Of a DNA stretch of 64,000 bases, positions 39,984-50,544 are shown in pieces. The notes under the pieces were generated by a model. The model was not told where the DNA came from and did not search any database. It saw only the letters and a list, made by a program, of their open reading frames with translations. Source of the DNA: Fodinicola feengrottensis (GTDB lineage Bacteria > Actinomycetota > Actinomycetes > Mycobacteriales > HKI-0501); contig NZ_WOTO01000017.1 of NCBI RefSeq assembly GCF_010993775.1, positions 62,001-126,000 of the forward strand, in the 5' to 3' direction. The translations under genes and the position numbers were made by a program. Position 1 is the stretch's first letter, and each line of letters opens with the position of its first letter.

Positions 39984-40051
39984 CCGCATCCGGCCAGGTG
40001 GGCCTGGTAGTGTCGCTTCCCTTGCGAAAGCACCAAGAACTCGAAGACGGG

Positions 40052-40618
40052 ATGTCAGTGATGGTCGCGTGGCCGAACCATCTGCTGACTCTCACTGAGT
40101 GGGACGCGCTGCCTGAGGACACCAGCCGCCATGTCGAGCTGGTTGACGGAATGCTTGTCGTGGCGCCCAAAGCAACCCCGCGACATCAATTCGTCAGACA
40201 CCAACTGGCCGCAGTGCTGAACAGTCAACTGCCGGTCGAATGGGTGGCGATCCCCGAAGTCGAGGTCATCGTCGACGCGACCCATCCACCCACCGTCCGC
40301 GCCCCGGACGTGGTGATCACGTCATCGGAGATTCTTGATACGAATCCGCCTCGACTACCAGCGGACCAGGTCGTCGTCGCCGTCGAGGTCATCTCGTCCG
40401 GTTCGCGCTGCGCCGATCGCGTCACCAAATTGGTCGAGTACGCCGAGGCCGGCATCCCCCGGTATTGGCTGTTCGATCTGACCACGCCGTTGTCTGTGCG
40501 GACGTACGAGCTGTTCGATCGTGCGTACCAGCTGACCAACGACATGGTCGGCGGTGTATTCAGCACGGACACGCCGGCACCGCTTCGGATTAATGTGACG
40601 TCGCTGGGTCGGCGCTGA
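40052..40618 (+). CDS. Uma2 family (DUF820) restriction-endonuclease-like protein
   Basis: Intact at 188 residues from ATG 40052, with GAAGACGGG upstream. The PD-(D/E)xK fold of the Uma2 family is visible: LTEWDALPEDTSRHVELVDG, VRAPDVVI (catalytic Asp), VVVAVEVISSGSRCADR (ExV..S and basic residue), KLVEYAEAGIPRYWLFDL. Uma2 proteins are widespread in cyanobacteria and actinobacteria as possible nucleases of unknown biological role. It ends just before a strong stem-loop. Confidence 0.9.
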   Translation: MSVMVAWPNHLLTLTEWDALPEDTSRHVELVDGMLVVAPKATPRHQFVRHQLAAVLNSQLPVEWVAIPEVEVIVDATHPPTVRAPDVVITSSEILDTNPPRLPADQVVVAVEVISSGSRCADRVTKLVEYAEAGIPRYWLFDLTTPLSVRTYELFDRAYQLTNDMVGGVFSTDTPAPLRINVTSLGRR

Positions 40619-40634
40619 CCGTTTGATAATTTAT

Positions 40635-40668
40635 CGATACAAGATGACGTTTTCGTCATCTTGTATCG
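40635..40668. terminator. Perfect 15-bp stem-loop, bidirectional terminator
   Basis: CGATACAAGATGACG (40635-40649), loop TTTT, and CGTCATCTTGTATCG (40654-40668), flanked by T- and A-rich bases. It lies between the convergent Uma2 gene (stop 40618) and the secreted-protein gene (stop 40718). Confidence 0.8.
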
Positions 40669-40717
40669 GTAAAAACGAGCGAAACGCCGGTTTCAAGGTG
40701 CTAAACGTCAATCGTGG

Positions 40718-41119
40718 TTACCAGTCACCTCTGGTGATCACGACACTGGTGACCACGCCGTAGCCGTCCGGGATGTCGACCTGCTGATCCGGCGCGAAAT
40801 TGATGACGTAGCAGCCGTTCGGAGTGTTGACCGAGAAGTAGCCGTAGAACGCGCCGCCGTACATGCGATAGGAGACGAAGTCCGTCCCTATCGAGCCGGC
40901 CAGCGCATAGCATTTGCTACCACCGGAAAGCACCTGGAAGGTCACCGAAACCTGGTCAGGGGGTGCTTCGTAGATATTCGGGCTGACGTCCTTGGTCGCC
41001 ACCTGACTGGCATTGATCGGCGCTGCCACCGAGGCCGCCGGAGCCAGCAACAGGGCGAATCCAACAATTGTCGCGGCAACCGCCGCACGTGCGGTAGAAC
41101 GGAAGACTCGAGTACGCAT
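40718..41119 (-). CDS. Small secreted protein of unknown function
   Basis: Intact at 133 residues. The N terminus MRTRVFRSTARAAVAATIVG with a hydrophobic core and AAPIN gives a Sec signal peptide cleaved near residue 33. The mature part of ~100 residues has two cysteines (SGGSKCYALAG and TPNGCYVINFAP), probably one disulfide, and is rich in aromatic residues (YRMYGGAFYGYFSV), suggesting a small beta-sheet protein. No family recognised. Confidence 0.75.
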   Translation of the reverse strand: MRTRVFRSTARAAVAATIVGFALLLAPAASVAAPINASQVATKDVSPNIYEAPPDQVSVTFQVLSGGSKCYALAGSIGTDFVSYRMYGGAFYGYFSVNTPNGCYVINFAPDQQVDIPDGYGVVTSVVITRGDW

Positions 41120-41202
41120 GATGCGACCCTTCTGTCAGGCGATTTCCCTTATCGCCACAGAGAACGCATCTACGCCGCAGATGTCACACCTGGTCACGGA
41201 AC

Positions 41203-42236
41203 TCAGCGGCCAAGTAGCGCCACTGTGCACGATTCGGTGCACGCGTCCGGCCCAGCGCCGAAGGTGCCCAGCGCACGAGGCTCACTCCCGCTCGTACGCT
41301 CCAGAACCAACTCCCGGACCATCTCGACAAATCGCCGGTCCACTCCAGGAGTGGCGGCTCGCGCGAAGCCCAGGCCGAGTTTGTACGCGGTGTCCTTGGC
41401 CTCGTTGTCCAGGTCCCACAACACCTCAAGGTGGTCGGACACGAAACCGATCGGGCTGATCACCACATCGGTGACGCCGTCCGCGACGATCGCCTGGAGG
41501 TGGTCGTTCGTTCACGTCCGGCTCCAGCCATGGCACGTGCGGCGGCCCGCTGCGGCTCTGCCACACGAGATCCCACTGGGCGTTTTGGCGCGGCCTCTTC
41601 GGCGACCAGCCGGGCCGCCTCCCGCAACTGCCGCGAATAGAGGTGCCCACCCGGTCCGGCCTGCGCGTCCATCCGGCTGGGGATGCTGTGCGCGGTGAAA
41701 ACCAGCCGCGCTTTCGCCCGCCGCGCTGGCAAAAGTGACGCGTACGCACCTCGTACGGCGTCCACGTGCGGCTCGATGAAACCGGGGTGATTGAAAAATC
41801 GGCGCAGCACCACGGTTTCCGGTCCACCCGGCCCGATCTCGGCATGCGCTTTGGCAAGATCTTCCTTGTATTGCTGGCAACTGGAGTACGAGCAATAGGC
41901 CGACGTGACGAAAACCAGCGTCCGGCGAATGCCGTCCTCTCGCATCTGCCGCAGGGTGTCGGCCAGGTAGGGATTCCAGTTTCGATTTCCCCAATAAACC
42001 GGCAGTTCCAGACCGTTGGCCGCGAAGTCGGCGCGGATCGCGGCCAGCAACTCGCGGTTCTGCCCGTTGATCGGCGAGACCCCGCCGAAGTGGTGGTAAT
42101 GCTCGGCCACCGTGGCCAGCCGCTCGTCTGGGACTCCCCGGCCACGGACGACATTCCGTAGGAACGGCATCACGTCGTCCGGCCCTTCCGGGCCACCGAA
42201 GGACAGCAACAGCAGCGCGTCGTACGACTCAGTCAC
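41203..42236 (-). CDS. hemH: Ferrochelatase (coproporphyrin III / protoporphyrin ferrochelatase)
   Basis: GTG 42236 (VTESYDALLLLSFGGPEGPD). Inserts iron into the porphyrin in haem synthesis. Seen: GGVSPINGQNRELL, YWGNRNWNPYLADTL, FVTSAYCSYSSCQQYKEDL, the catalytic histidine segment LVFTAHSIPSRMD and, after breaks near 41590 and 41500, VVISPIGFVSDHLEVLWDLD. The C terminus PDACTESCTVALLGR carries cysteines that could bind the [2Fe-2S] cluster found in mycobacterial enzymes. About 344 residues. In mycobacteria hemH follows inhA directly; here two genes lie between. Confidence 0.93.
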
Positions 42237-42301
42237 CCCACAAGTTTTACACGCAGTAGAAATCGCTCGCGGCCCGCACCGCGATCTGCGATCGTCTTCG
42301 G

Positions 42302-42893
42302 GTGCCCCAACCGATCCTGCGTACCGACCGCCTGCTGCTGGTCCCGCTGACCGACCGGCACCTGGAACTGGAGATCGAGCTCGACTCCGACCCGGAAGTG
42401 CTCCGCTACCTCGGCGGCCATCCGCGGTCAAGGGACGAGGTCATCGCGTCCCACCGCCGGCGGATGGCCCTGACGGAGAAGGTGGACGGCCTGGGGTTCT
42501 GGATGGCGTTCGTTCGGTGGCTCGACACCGCCGGCCAGCGAGGATGACGGCGAGTTCGTCGGGCTGTTCATGCTGCCGCCGGCGCACGGCCCCGACCAGC
42601 CCGATGACCCGACCGTCAGCGATCTGGGCTACCGCCTCGCCCGGCGGTTCTGGCGACAGGGCCTGGCCAGCGAAGCGTCCCTGGTTCTGTTGCAGCACGC
42701 CTTCGACACCATCGGGCAAAACCGGGTAATCGCCCAGACCATGGCCACCAACGCTGGGGCCCGTGGCGTGATGGAACGCATCGGAATGCGCTATGTGCGT
42801 ACGTATTTCCCTGACTGGGACGAGCCCCTGCCCGGCGCGGACCACGGTGAGGTCGAGTACGAAATGACCCGCCAGATGTGGCACGCCCGCTGA
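42302..42893 (+). CDS. GNAT family N-acetyltransferase (RimJ-type)
   Basis: GTG 42302 (VPQPILRTDRLLLVPLTDRH). The ILxTxRLxLRP-type start and GYRLARRFWRQGLASEASLV, ATNAGARGVMERIGMRYVR are typical of the RimJ/RimL branch. A one-base break near 42510 precedes GEFVGLFMLPPAHG. About 197 residues. It is divergent from hemH and lies inside the otherwise conserved inhA-hemH interval. Confidence 0.85.
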
Positions 42894-43024
42894 CGGCCAA
42901 GCGGCCGCAATGCCTCATCGCGTGCGTCTGGCCAGGATCTACCGACTCGGGTCGGTCTCCAACATCCTGGGGAAGGCAGCCGAACTTGTACGCGCGATGC
43001 TCGACGATGGATAACGCCGCACCC

Positions 43025-43952
43025 TCAGATGTCGAGGAGGTGCAGGAGGTCGCTCGCTAGGTCTGGCGTGCTGGCGGCGATGAATTTTTGGCGCCGATCC
43101 ATGGCGGCGGCAACGTCTCCAGGCGACTCGAGACGATAATTAAGCGGGATCGCCTGGCCCGTCAGATCGATGACGACCCCTCCAGCGGCGTGCAATATAT
43201 AGTGACCTGGATAGAGATCCCAGACGGCGAACCCTTTCGCGAATTCGATCGTAGCGTCCGTGAATCCGGCTGCGACGTGGCAGAGACTGATGGAACCGAA
43301 GTCAACACCAATGCGTCCACGACTCTTACCGTCGCCTGACGTCTCGCTTAGCCTTTCCATAAGGCGGCGCTGCGTCGCCAGTGGCAAAAACCTTTCCAAA
43401 GGTCGCATGAGATAGTTGGTCACTAGTGCTGAGGGCACGTCTAATAGCGGATGGACATTCATTGGAATGGGGTCCATTCCAGCCATGACTATACATGCGT
43501 GATCTTCCCCGCCCTACATCTCGAGCGGCTACGTACAATTGAACGTGATGGAAAATGTCACCAACAACCGCAACTAACGGCCTGGCAAGTTTTCGCGAGT
43601 ACACCATTATGTGCGTGTATCCTTGCAGTGCGCGAACCGCAAGTTCGCTCGTGTCAAGCGGATCAATTAAGACCAACAGATCTGGATCCGGATTGCTGCC
43701 GACGACCTCCGGGTCGGCCTCCTCCGATGCATAGATAAACTCGGGCAGCCGTTCCTCGAGCATGCTTCGATAGAGTTTATGCAACCGAATATCGAACTCC
43801 GACAGAAAATTATCGTCGTGCCGCAGGTTGTCTTTCTCGCCGTGTTTGCCCGTGACTGCGGACTCGATCAGCCGAGGCCGGATATCTGCGATGATTGCCT
43901 TGACTATGTCTACGACGCTATTGGCAAGCTCGGGTAACGTGAAGTCGCTCAT
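43025..43952 (-). CDS. Inositol-monophosphatase-like phosphatase, atypical
   Basis: ATG 43952 (MSDFTLPELANSVVDIVKAI) follows GGGGAAGGAATAGGC. IMPase-superfamily pattern: FIYASEEADPE (metal-binding Glu), LIDPLDTSELAVRAL in place of the usual DPIDGT, and late WDLYPGHYILHAAGGVV. One extra G near 43515 splits it; restored length ~309 residues. These are Mg-dependent phosphatases of inositol, sugar or nucleotide phosphates; the altered DPLDTSE suggests a different substrate. The gene and its ~200-base leader (43953-44150, with a T7 run near 44085) are visibly less GC-rich than the neighbours, suggesting later acquisition. Confidence 0.8.
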
Positions 43953-44150
43953 GCCTATTCCTTCCCCTCGTTTCGCGAGGGCACCTTCGACCGACGAATG
44001 GGGAAGGTCGCGCGAGAGATCGGGACCACGACACCCGAGTTCGCCGCAGCCAATGGGCACGGTTCTCCCGTTCAATTCTGGGCTTTTTTTGGTTCCTGAT
44101 ATAGAAGGCCCTTTGGTCGAACGACCTCGGGTGGACCGGGGCCAGGACGG

Positions 44151-44933
44151 CTACTTCGGCGGCTCCGCGCCGACGGCGTGGAAGCCGCCGTCGACGTGCA
44201 CGATCTCGCCGGTGGTGGCCGGGAACCAGTCGGACAGCAGCGCCACGATCGCCTTACCAGCCGGCTCGGTGTCGGTGAGGCTCCAGCCCAGCGGGGCGCC
44301 GGTCTCCCAGAGGGTCTCGAACTGCTCCGAACCCGGGATCGACCGCATCGCCATGGTACGAAGCGGGCCAGCGGCGACCAGGTTCACCCGTACGCCCCGA
44401 GGCCCGAGATCGCGAGCCAAATAGCGGTTCGTCGACTCAAGGGCGGCCTTCGACACGCCCATCCAGCCGTACACCGGCCAGGCCTTGGTAGCGTCGAAGT
44501 CCAGCCCCACCACGGCGGCTTTCTCGCCGAACAGCGGCAGGCAGGCGCGGGTCACGGCGGCGTACGACCAGGCCGAAATCTGCACGGCCGGGCCAACATC
44601 GGCCCACGGCACGTCAACGAAGCCATCGCCCATGGCGTTCTGCGGGGCGAAAGCCACGGAGTGTACGACGCCGTCGAGGCCGTCGACATGCTCACGCAGG
44701 CGCCCTTCCAGCGCCGCGTAGTCCTCGTCGCTCGTCACGTCCAACTCGATCACCGGCGCCTCGGTGGGCAGCCGCCTGGCGATCCGGCGGGTGATGTTCA
44801 GCGCCCGACCGAAGCTGGAAAGCACCACCTGGGCGCCCTCCTGCTGGGCGATCCGGGCCGCCGCGAAAGCGATCGACGCCTCCGTCAGCACACCGGTCAC
44901 GAGCAGCCGCTTGCCTTCGAGCAACCCCGTCAC
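44151..44933 (-). CDS. inhA: Enoyl-[acyl-carrier-protein] reductase, InhA type
   Basis: Intact, about 260 residues. The start is taken as GTG 44933 (VTGLLEGKRLLVTGVLTEAS), matching the InhA N terminus and placed behind AAAGG; a GTG at 44942 also fits. SDR-type NADH-dependent reductase of fatty acid synthase II: cofactor loop GVLTEASIAFAAAR, SVAFAPQNAMGDGF, catalytic Tyr/Lys in YGWMGVSKAALES and LVAAGPLRTMAMRSIPG. It follows fabG with 32 bases between, the mycobacterial fabG1-inhA order. Confidence 0.93.
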   Translation of the reverse strand: MTGLLEGKRLLVTGVLTEASIAFAAARIAQQEGAQVVLSSFGRALNITRRIARRLPTEAPVIELDVTSDEDYAALEGRLREHVDGLDGVVHSVAFAPQNAMGDGFVDVPWADVGPAVQISAWSYAAVTRACLPLFGEKAAVVGLDFDATKAWPVYGWMGVSKAALESTNRYLARDLGPRGVRVNLVAAGPLRTMAMRSIPGSEQFETLWETGAPLGWSLTDTEPAGKAIVALLSDWFPATTGEIVHVDGGFHAVGAEPPK

Positions 44934-44965
44934 GGGCCACACCTTTCGTTGTCAGTGAAGAAGAG

Positions 44966-45742
<777 letters not shown>

Positions 45743-45813
45743 TCAGGGGATTTACAAACCTGCGCCGTCCACCTTGTCGATCCGCCCCTTGTCCCCTCGC
45801 CGACTCCGTGCGG

Positions 45814-46765
45814 TTAGGGCAGACGCTGCGTCCAGATGAGGGACATGACGGCGCCGGCGAAGCCAAAGAGCAGGGCAATGCCGACGAACCACTGGGTGAT
45901 CTCGCGGGACTCGGTGCGGTAGCCAATCGAGCTGCCCAGGTCGTTGTAGACCTTCTTCAGAGCGTCCGCACTGACCGCGTCGTAATACTGGCCGCCGGTG
46001 TCGGTGGCCAGCTTGTGCAGCGCGTCCTGATCAACTGGTACGGGCACCTGACGGCCAGACAGCTCGACAGTGCCTTCCTGGGTGCCGAACGCGATCGTCG
46101 ACACCGGCACCTTGGCCTTCTTGGCGGCCGCGGCCGCCTGGTCGTTCGGCCGGCCGAAGGTGGTGTAGCCGTCCGAGAGCAGCACGATCCGGGCCGGTGG
46201 CGGGCCTTGCGCGCCGTCAGCCGGCACGCTCGCGATCGCGTCCAGCGAAGTGAAAACGGCCTCACCGATCGCGGTCGACTCCTGCAACTGCAGAGCGTCG
46301 ATGCCGGCCATGATCTGCTGATGGTCCTTGGTGGGCGACACCTTCACCGAAGCCGCCTTCGCGAAGGACACCAGGCCGACGTTGTACGTGTCCGGCAGCT
46401 CATTGACGAACAGCTTCGCGGCCGCCTTCGAGGCGTCGATGCGGTTCGGCGTCACGTCGGTGGCCTGCATCGACAGCGACACGTCCAGCGCGAGGATGAT
46501 CGTCGCCCGCTCCAGCGGGCACCCTTACGTCCGCGGACGGTTTCGCCATCCCGGTCGAGAGCACCAGCATGCACAGCAGGAACGCGGTCGCGGCGAGGTG
46601 CCGGCGCCAACCCGGCGCCTTCGGGGCGATCCGGGCCAGCATCGAGACGTTGCTGAAGCGGACCGCATACGTCTTGCGGCGCAGTTGCATCCACACGTAC
46701 CCGCCGACGAGCGCCAACACGGCGAGCACCAGCAACAGCCACCACGGGCTGAGAAAACGGATCAT
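45814..46765 (-). CDS. VWA-domain membrane protein (BatA-like)
   Basis: Two N-terminal membrane helices (SPWWLLLVLAVLALVGGYVW and LAATAFLLCMLVLSTGMA) precede a von Willebrand A domain with an intact MIDAS: LALDVSLSMQATD, QESTAIGEAVF and VLLSDGYTTFG. A C-terminal helix (WFVGIALLFGFAGAVMSLIW) follows. A frame break near 46515 lies just before the VWA domain. About 317 residues. The counterpart of Rv1481; it forms the MoxR-DUF58-VWA system with the two upstream genes, and its start overlaps the DUF58 stop. Confidence 0.9.
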
Positions 46766-47796
46766 CGAGTCATTCCACGGGTCTGGCCGCGACGCTGCGC
46801 GGCGACGAAGCGGACGATGTCGACCAGCCAGTCGGAGTCGGTACGCAGCCGCAGGTGCCCGGCCCCCGCCCGGCGGATGGCCGCCGCGATGGCCGCACGC
46901 TGCGAAAGTGCCGCTGCAGCGTACTTCTCCCGAAAACGCTTGTCACCGGTGTGGACCTCATGGGTACGCCCGGTTTCGGTGTCGATAACGGTCAGCACGC
47001 CCACGTCCGGCAGCTCCAGTTCGCGCGGGTCGACGACCTCGATGGCCAACACGTTGTGCCGGACCGCGAGCTTGCGCAGCGGTCGCTCCCAGCTCGGCTC
47101 GGTGGCCGGGTCGACCGCGTCCGGGGTGAGGAAGTCACTGATCACCACGGCCTGGCCGCGCCGTCGCGGCGGCCGGTTGAGCATGTCGACGGCGCCGGCG
47201 AGGTCGGTCGGCTCCCCCGGCTTGGCCCGCGGCGCCTGGGCGATCCGCCGCAGGAGGCCCTGCGCGGCCTGCCGTCCCGGCCGGGCCGGCAGTCTTACGG
47301 ACCCTTCGCCGTTGACGACCACCGCCCCCAGCCGGTTGCCGCCTCGTACGGACAGGTGCGCGATGGCCGCCGCGCCGGCGATGGCGAGGTCACGCTTTTC
47401 GCAGCGTGCGGTGCCAAAGTCCAGGCTCGCGGACAGGTCGACGCAGAGCCAGGTCTCCAGCTCGCGGTCGGCGATGGTCTGCCGGACGTGCGGCACGGTC
47501 GTACGAGCGGTGACCGCCCAGTCCATCCGGCGCACGTCGTCGCCTGGCCGGTATTCCCGGGACTCGCCGTTCTCGCTGCCGGGACCGGGCAACAGGCCCA
47601 GGTAGTCGCCCTGCAGCAGGCCATCCAGCTTGCGGGTGACCATCAGCTGCAGTCGGCGCAGCACCACCTCGGCGCGGTCGTCGTCCAGCCGCGGCGGGCC
47701 ACCGCCAATCGCGTCCTGTGGGCGGCTTCCGGGTCGCGCCGAAGGCACCGCGGGCGGGTCGGCCCGACCAGCGCCGACCGAGCGCAGTCGTCTCAC
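46762..47796 (-). CDS. DUF58 domain protein of the MoxR system
   Basis: Intact from GTG 47796 (VRRLRSVGAGRADPPAVPSA), which overlaps the moxR stop (GTGA). About 344 residues. DUF58 core: SREYRPGDDVRRMDWAVTAR, ETWLCVDLSASLDFGT, then a VWA-like fold VVISDFLTPDA. Counterpart of Rv1480. No membrane helix, so cytoplasmic. Probably an adaptor or substrate of the MoxR AAA+ ATPase. Confidence 0.9.
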   Translation of the reverse strand: MRRLRSVGAGRADPPAVPSARPGSRPQDAIGGGPPRLDDDRAEVVLRRLQLMVTRKLDGLLQGDYLGLLPGPGSENGESREYRPGDDVRRMDWAVTARTTVPHVRQTIADRELETWLCVDLSASLDFGTARCEKRDLAIAGAAAIAHLSVRGGNRLGAVVVNGEGSVRLPARPGRQAAQGLLRRIAQAPRAKPGEPTDLAGAVDMLNRPPRRRGQAVVISDFLTPDAVDPATEPSWERPLRKLAVRHNVLAIEVVDPRELELPDVGVLTVIDTETGRTHEVHTGDKRFREKYAAAALSQRAAIAAAIRRAGAGHLRLRTDSDWLVDIVRFVAAQRRGQTRGMTR

Positions 47797-49016
47797 GCCG
47801 GCCGCTCGGTGTCCGCTGCCCAACCGCCGTCAGCGGTCTTGTTCAGCGAAGTGGTGGGCTGGCCGGAGGTCGGCCGGGCATGCGCGCGCGCGCCGGGCGC
47901 TGGCGGCACCGGCGGCGGCCCGCCCAGGGTCGGCTGTGCCCCGGCCGCTGCGGCAGTGCCGGCTGACCTGGCAGGGCCGGCTGACCTGGCAGGGCCGACA
48001 CCGGCACCGGCCGGCGCGGAGCGGCGCTCTGTCGGGGGGCCACCGTCGGCAGCGGCACACTGGCCATCACTCGCTCGACGACGTACTCAGCGGGCACGCC
48101 GTCGGCGAGCGCGTCGTACGACATCACCAGCCGGTGCCGGAGGATGTCCGGCGCCACGTCCTGCAGGTCCTGCGGCAGCGCGTAGTCCCGTCCTCGCATC
48201 AGGGCCAGCGCGCGGGTCGCCGCGACCAGGCCGAGCGAGGCGCGCGGGCTCGCGCCGTACGAGATGAGGTTCGCGATCTCGGACAGGCCGTGCTCGGCCG
48301 GCGCCCGGGTCGCGAGGACCAGCCGGACGGCGTAGTCCACCAACGCGTTATGCACGAAGACCTCGTCGGCGGCGGCCTGCAGGCGCAGCAAGGACTCCGG
48401 GTCGATGATCTGTTTGGGCTGCGGCGGCCGGACGCCCATCCGGTAGACGATCTCCCGCTCCTCGATGTCGGTCGGGTAGCCGACCACGATCTTCATCAGG
48501 AACCGGTCAGCGCTGAGCCTCGGGCAGCGGGTAGACGCCCTCCTGCTCGATCGGGTTCTGGGTGGCCAGCGTCAGGAACGGGGTCGGCAGCTTGTGCGTC
48601 TTGCCGCCGATCGAGACCTGCTTCTCGGCCATCACCTCCAGCAGCGCCGACTGCACCTTGGCGGGCGCCCGGTTGATCTCGTCGGCGAGCAGGAAGTTCG
48701 CGAACACCGGTCCGAGCTCGACGTCGAACGCCTCGCTGGACGCCTTGTAGATGCGCGTACCGAGAATGTCGGCGGGCACCAGGTCGGGGGTGAACTGGAT
48801 GCGGGTGAAGGTGCCGCCGACGACCCGGGCCAGGGTCTCCACAGCGAGCGTCTTGGCGACTCCAGGGACGCCCTCGAGCAGGCAGTGTCCCCGGGAGAGC
48901 AGGCAGACCAGCATCCGCTCGACCATCCGGTCCTGCCCGACGATGACCTTCTTGATCTCGAAGAGCACCCGCTCGAGCTCGGTCGCGTCCTGCGCTGGGG
49001 TGTGCTGCTCAGTCAC
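47793..49016 (-). CDS. moxR: MoxR family AAA+ ATPase
   Basis: GTG 49016 (VTEQHTPAQDATELERVLF) behind GGAGG. Walker A LLEGVPGVAKTLAVETLA, Walker B NFLLADEINRAPAKVQSALL, sensor 1 FLTLATQNPIEQEGVYPLPE, then after a break near 48510 DRFLMKIVVGYPT and the lid YGASPRASLGLVAATRALAL. A Pro/Ala-rich tail with an 18-base tandem duplication (47958-47993) and one further frame change ends AADTERPA at TGA 47793. About 407 residues. It likely remodels the DUF58/VWA partners in cell-envelope stress or maturation. Confidence 0.92.
47958..47993. repeat. 18-base tandem duplication in the moxR tail
   Basis: GCCGGCTGACCTGGCAGG occurs twice in direct tandem (47958-47975 and 47976-47993), followed by GCCG of a third copy. 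It encodes a repeated Pro-Gly-Gln-Pro-Ala-Leu unit in the low-complexity C terminus, so it is in frame and neutral in effect. Confidence 0.8.
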
Positions 49017-49249
49017 CGTCGGCCCTCCAGAAAGAAGTGTCTCGCCCCGATCGTGCATGTGGCGTCAAGCCTGACACGTTTGGCTGGGAGCGGCCGGCGT
49101 CGGGGTGGGTCCTTTGGGGCCTCCTGTCTGAATATCAGACCAGCCGCCGGCTCGTACGGTCGACTGTGAACAGACGACACTGTGACAATCGGAATCCGAT
49201 GGGGCCGATACCGGGCCGCTGACCTGCCCAAATCCCCCGGGACATGACA

Positions 49250-49281
49250 TTCGGGCCCCGGCCAGAAGACCGGAGCCCGAA
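49250..49281 (-). terminator. Stem-loop after the NlpC/P60 gene
   Basis: TTCGGGC-C-CCGG and CCGG-A-GCCCGAA form a long GC-rich stem with an 8-base loop, 31 bases past the hydrolase stop. There is no U-tract, as is usual for actinobacterial terminators. The rest of 49017-49311 holds no gene and must contain the moxR promoter. Confidence 0.55.
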
Positions 49282-49311
49282 CGCGATGGGTCGTGGCTGT
49301 TAACCGAGTTC

Positions 49312-50538
49312 TTAGAGGAGTCTTACCGCGCCGAAGTAGCCGCCCCAGTACATGGTCCGCCGGTGCACCGGGATGCCGAAGTCGGCGGCCTCGATGATCC
49401 TGCCGTTGCCGGCCCAGATCGCCACGTGGTGAATGGTCGTCCAGCTCGATCCGTACGACCAGAAGACCAGGTCGCCGGGCTGCAGCTGGCTCCGCGAGAT
49501 CGGGGTGCCGAGGCTGTACTGCAGTGCAGGTGCGCGGAGTGCGGCAGGTAGATGCCGACCTTCGCGTACGCCCAGAGGGAGAGGCCCGAGCAGTCGAACC
49601 CGACCCGCGGGCTCGCCGCGGCCCACACGTACGGCATGCCGAGCTGGCTCATCGCCGCCGAGACGATGGTGCCGCGAGCGCCGCCGATGTTGCCCGAGTA
49701 GCCGCCACCGCCACCGCCACCGCCTCCACCGCGAGACGGCGGGCTGTCGTTGTCCGCCGCTGCCGCAGCAGCTGCTGCGCGCGGCGGCAGCGCGCGCGTT
49801 AGCCGCCGCACGGGCCTGATTGAGCAGGCCGGCCGTACGCTGGGCGGCCACCAGCTGTTGGTTGAGGGTGGCCTGTTGGGCCTGGATGGCGGCCTGCTGG
49901 TGCTGGCGCTGACCGATGGCGGCGATGGCAGCCGCCTTGGCCGCGGCGGCCTTGCTGGCGGCCGCCTGGCTGGCCCGCAGCGCGACGGTGGCCGCGTTGG
50001 CGGACTCCTGCTGCCGGCCCTGGGCCTGCTGCATCTTCGCCAGCGCGCTGGACTGGTCGCCGCTGACGATGTTGAGGACCGCCAGCTCGTGCCCGTAGGT
50101 GGCCGGGTTTCCACCGGTCATCAGCAGCGCCGCGGTGTCCGTACCGCCGGTCATGTAGGTCGCCGCCACCAGATGGTCGATCTGGGTGCGCTGCGCGGCG
50201 ACCACCGCCTGGGCAGCCTTCAGGGCCGCCGCGGCCGTCGTGTACGCCTTCTGGGCGACGCCTTGCTCATAGACAGCGGTGTCGTACGCCTCAATCGCGG
50301 CCTCGGTCTGCACCTGCGCTGCCGCGAGCGCCGACTGGGCGGCTGCCAGCTTGCCGTTGATCACCCCGACCTGGGCGGACGCGGCCGCGACCTGCTGTCT
50401 GCTGGCGTCGAGCTGCTGGTTGGTCGGGTTCGGCGGGGTGGGGGCGGCTGACGCCACCGAGGGAAGCAACCCGCTGAAGAGTCCGAGGAGAGAGACCCCA
50501 AGTGCCACAACCAGCACTCGTCTACTGTTCTCTCGCAT
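49312..50538 (-). CDS. Secreted coiled-coil NlpC/P60 peptidoglycan endopeptidase (RipA-like)
   Basis: ATG 50538 behind AGGAGG. Signal peptide VLVVALGVSLLGLFSGLL ending VASAAP, then a long Ala/Gln-rich coiled coil (about residues 45-240), a glycine-rich linker encoded near 49700-49740, and a C-terminal NlpC/P60 domain: MSQLGMPYVWAAASP, catalytic Cys in VGFDCSGLSLWAYAKVGI, QLQPGDLVFWSYGSSW and catalytic His in TIHHVAIWAGNGRII. Breaks near 49780 and 49525. About 409 residues. Counterpart of mycobacterial RipA/RipB, which split septal peptidoglycan between D-Glu and DAP. Confidence 0.9.
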   Translation of the reverse strand: MRENSRRVLVVALGVSLLGLFSGLLPSVASAAPTPPNPTNQQLDASRQQVAAASAQVGVINGKLAAAQSALAAAQVQTEAAIEAYDTAVYEQGVAQKAYTTAAAALKAAQAVVAAQRTQIDHLVAATYMTGGTDTAALLMTGGNPATYGHELAVLNIVSGDQSSALAKMQQAQGRQQESANAATVALRASQAAASKAAAAKAAAIAAIGQRQHQQAAIQAQQATLNQQLVAAQRTAGLLNQARAAANARAAAARSSCCGSGGQRQPAVSRWRRWRWRWRLLGQHRRRSRHHRLGGDEPARHAVRVGRGEPAGRVRLLGPLPLGVREGRHLPAALRAPALQYSLGTPISRSQLQPGDLVFWSYGSSWTTIHHVAIWAGNGRIIEAADFGIPVHRRTMYWGGYFGAVRLL

Positions 50539-50544
50539 AGACAC

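Noticed and set aside
49700-49760. Glycine-codon run as a repeat element
   Set aside because: It encodes the Gly-rich linker of the NlpC/P60 protein and is ordinary low-complexity coding sequence.
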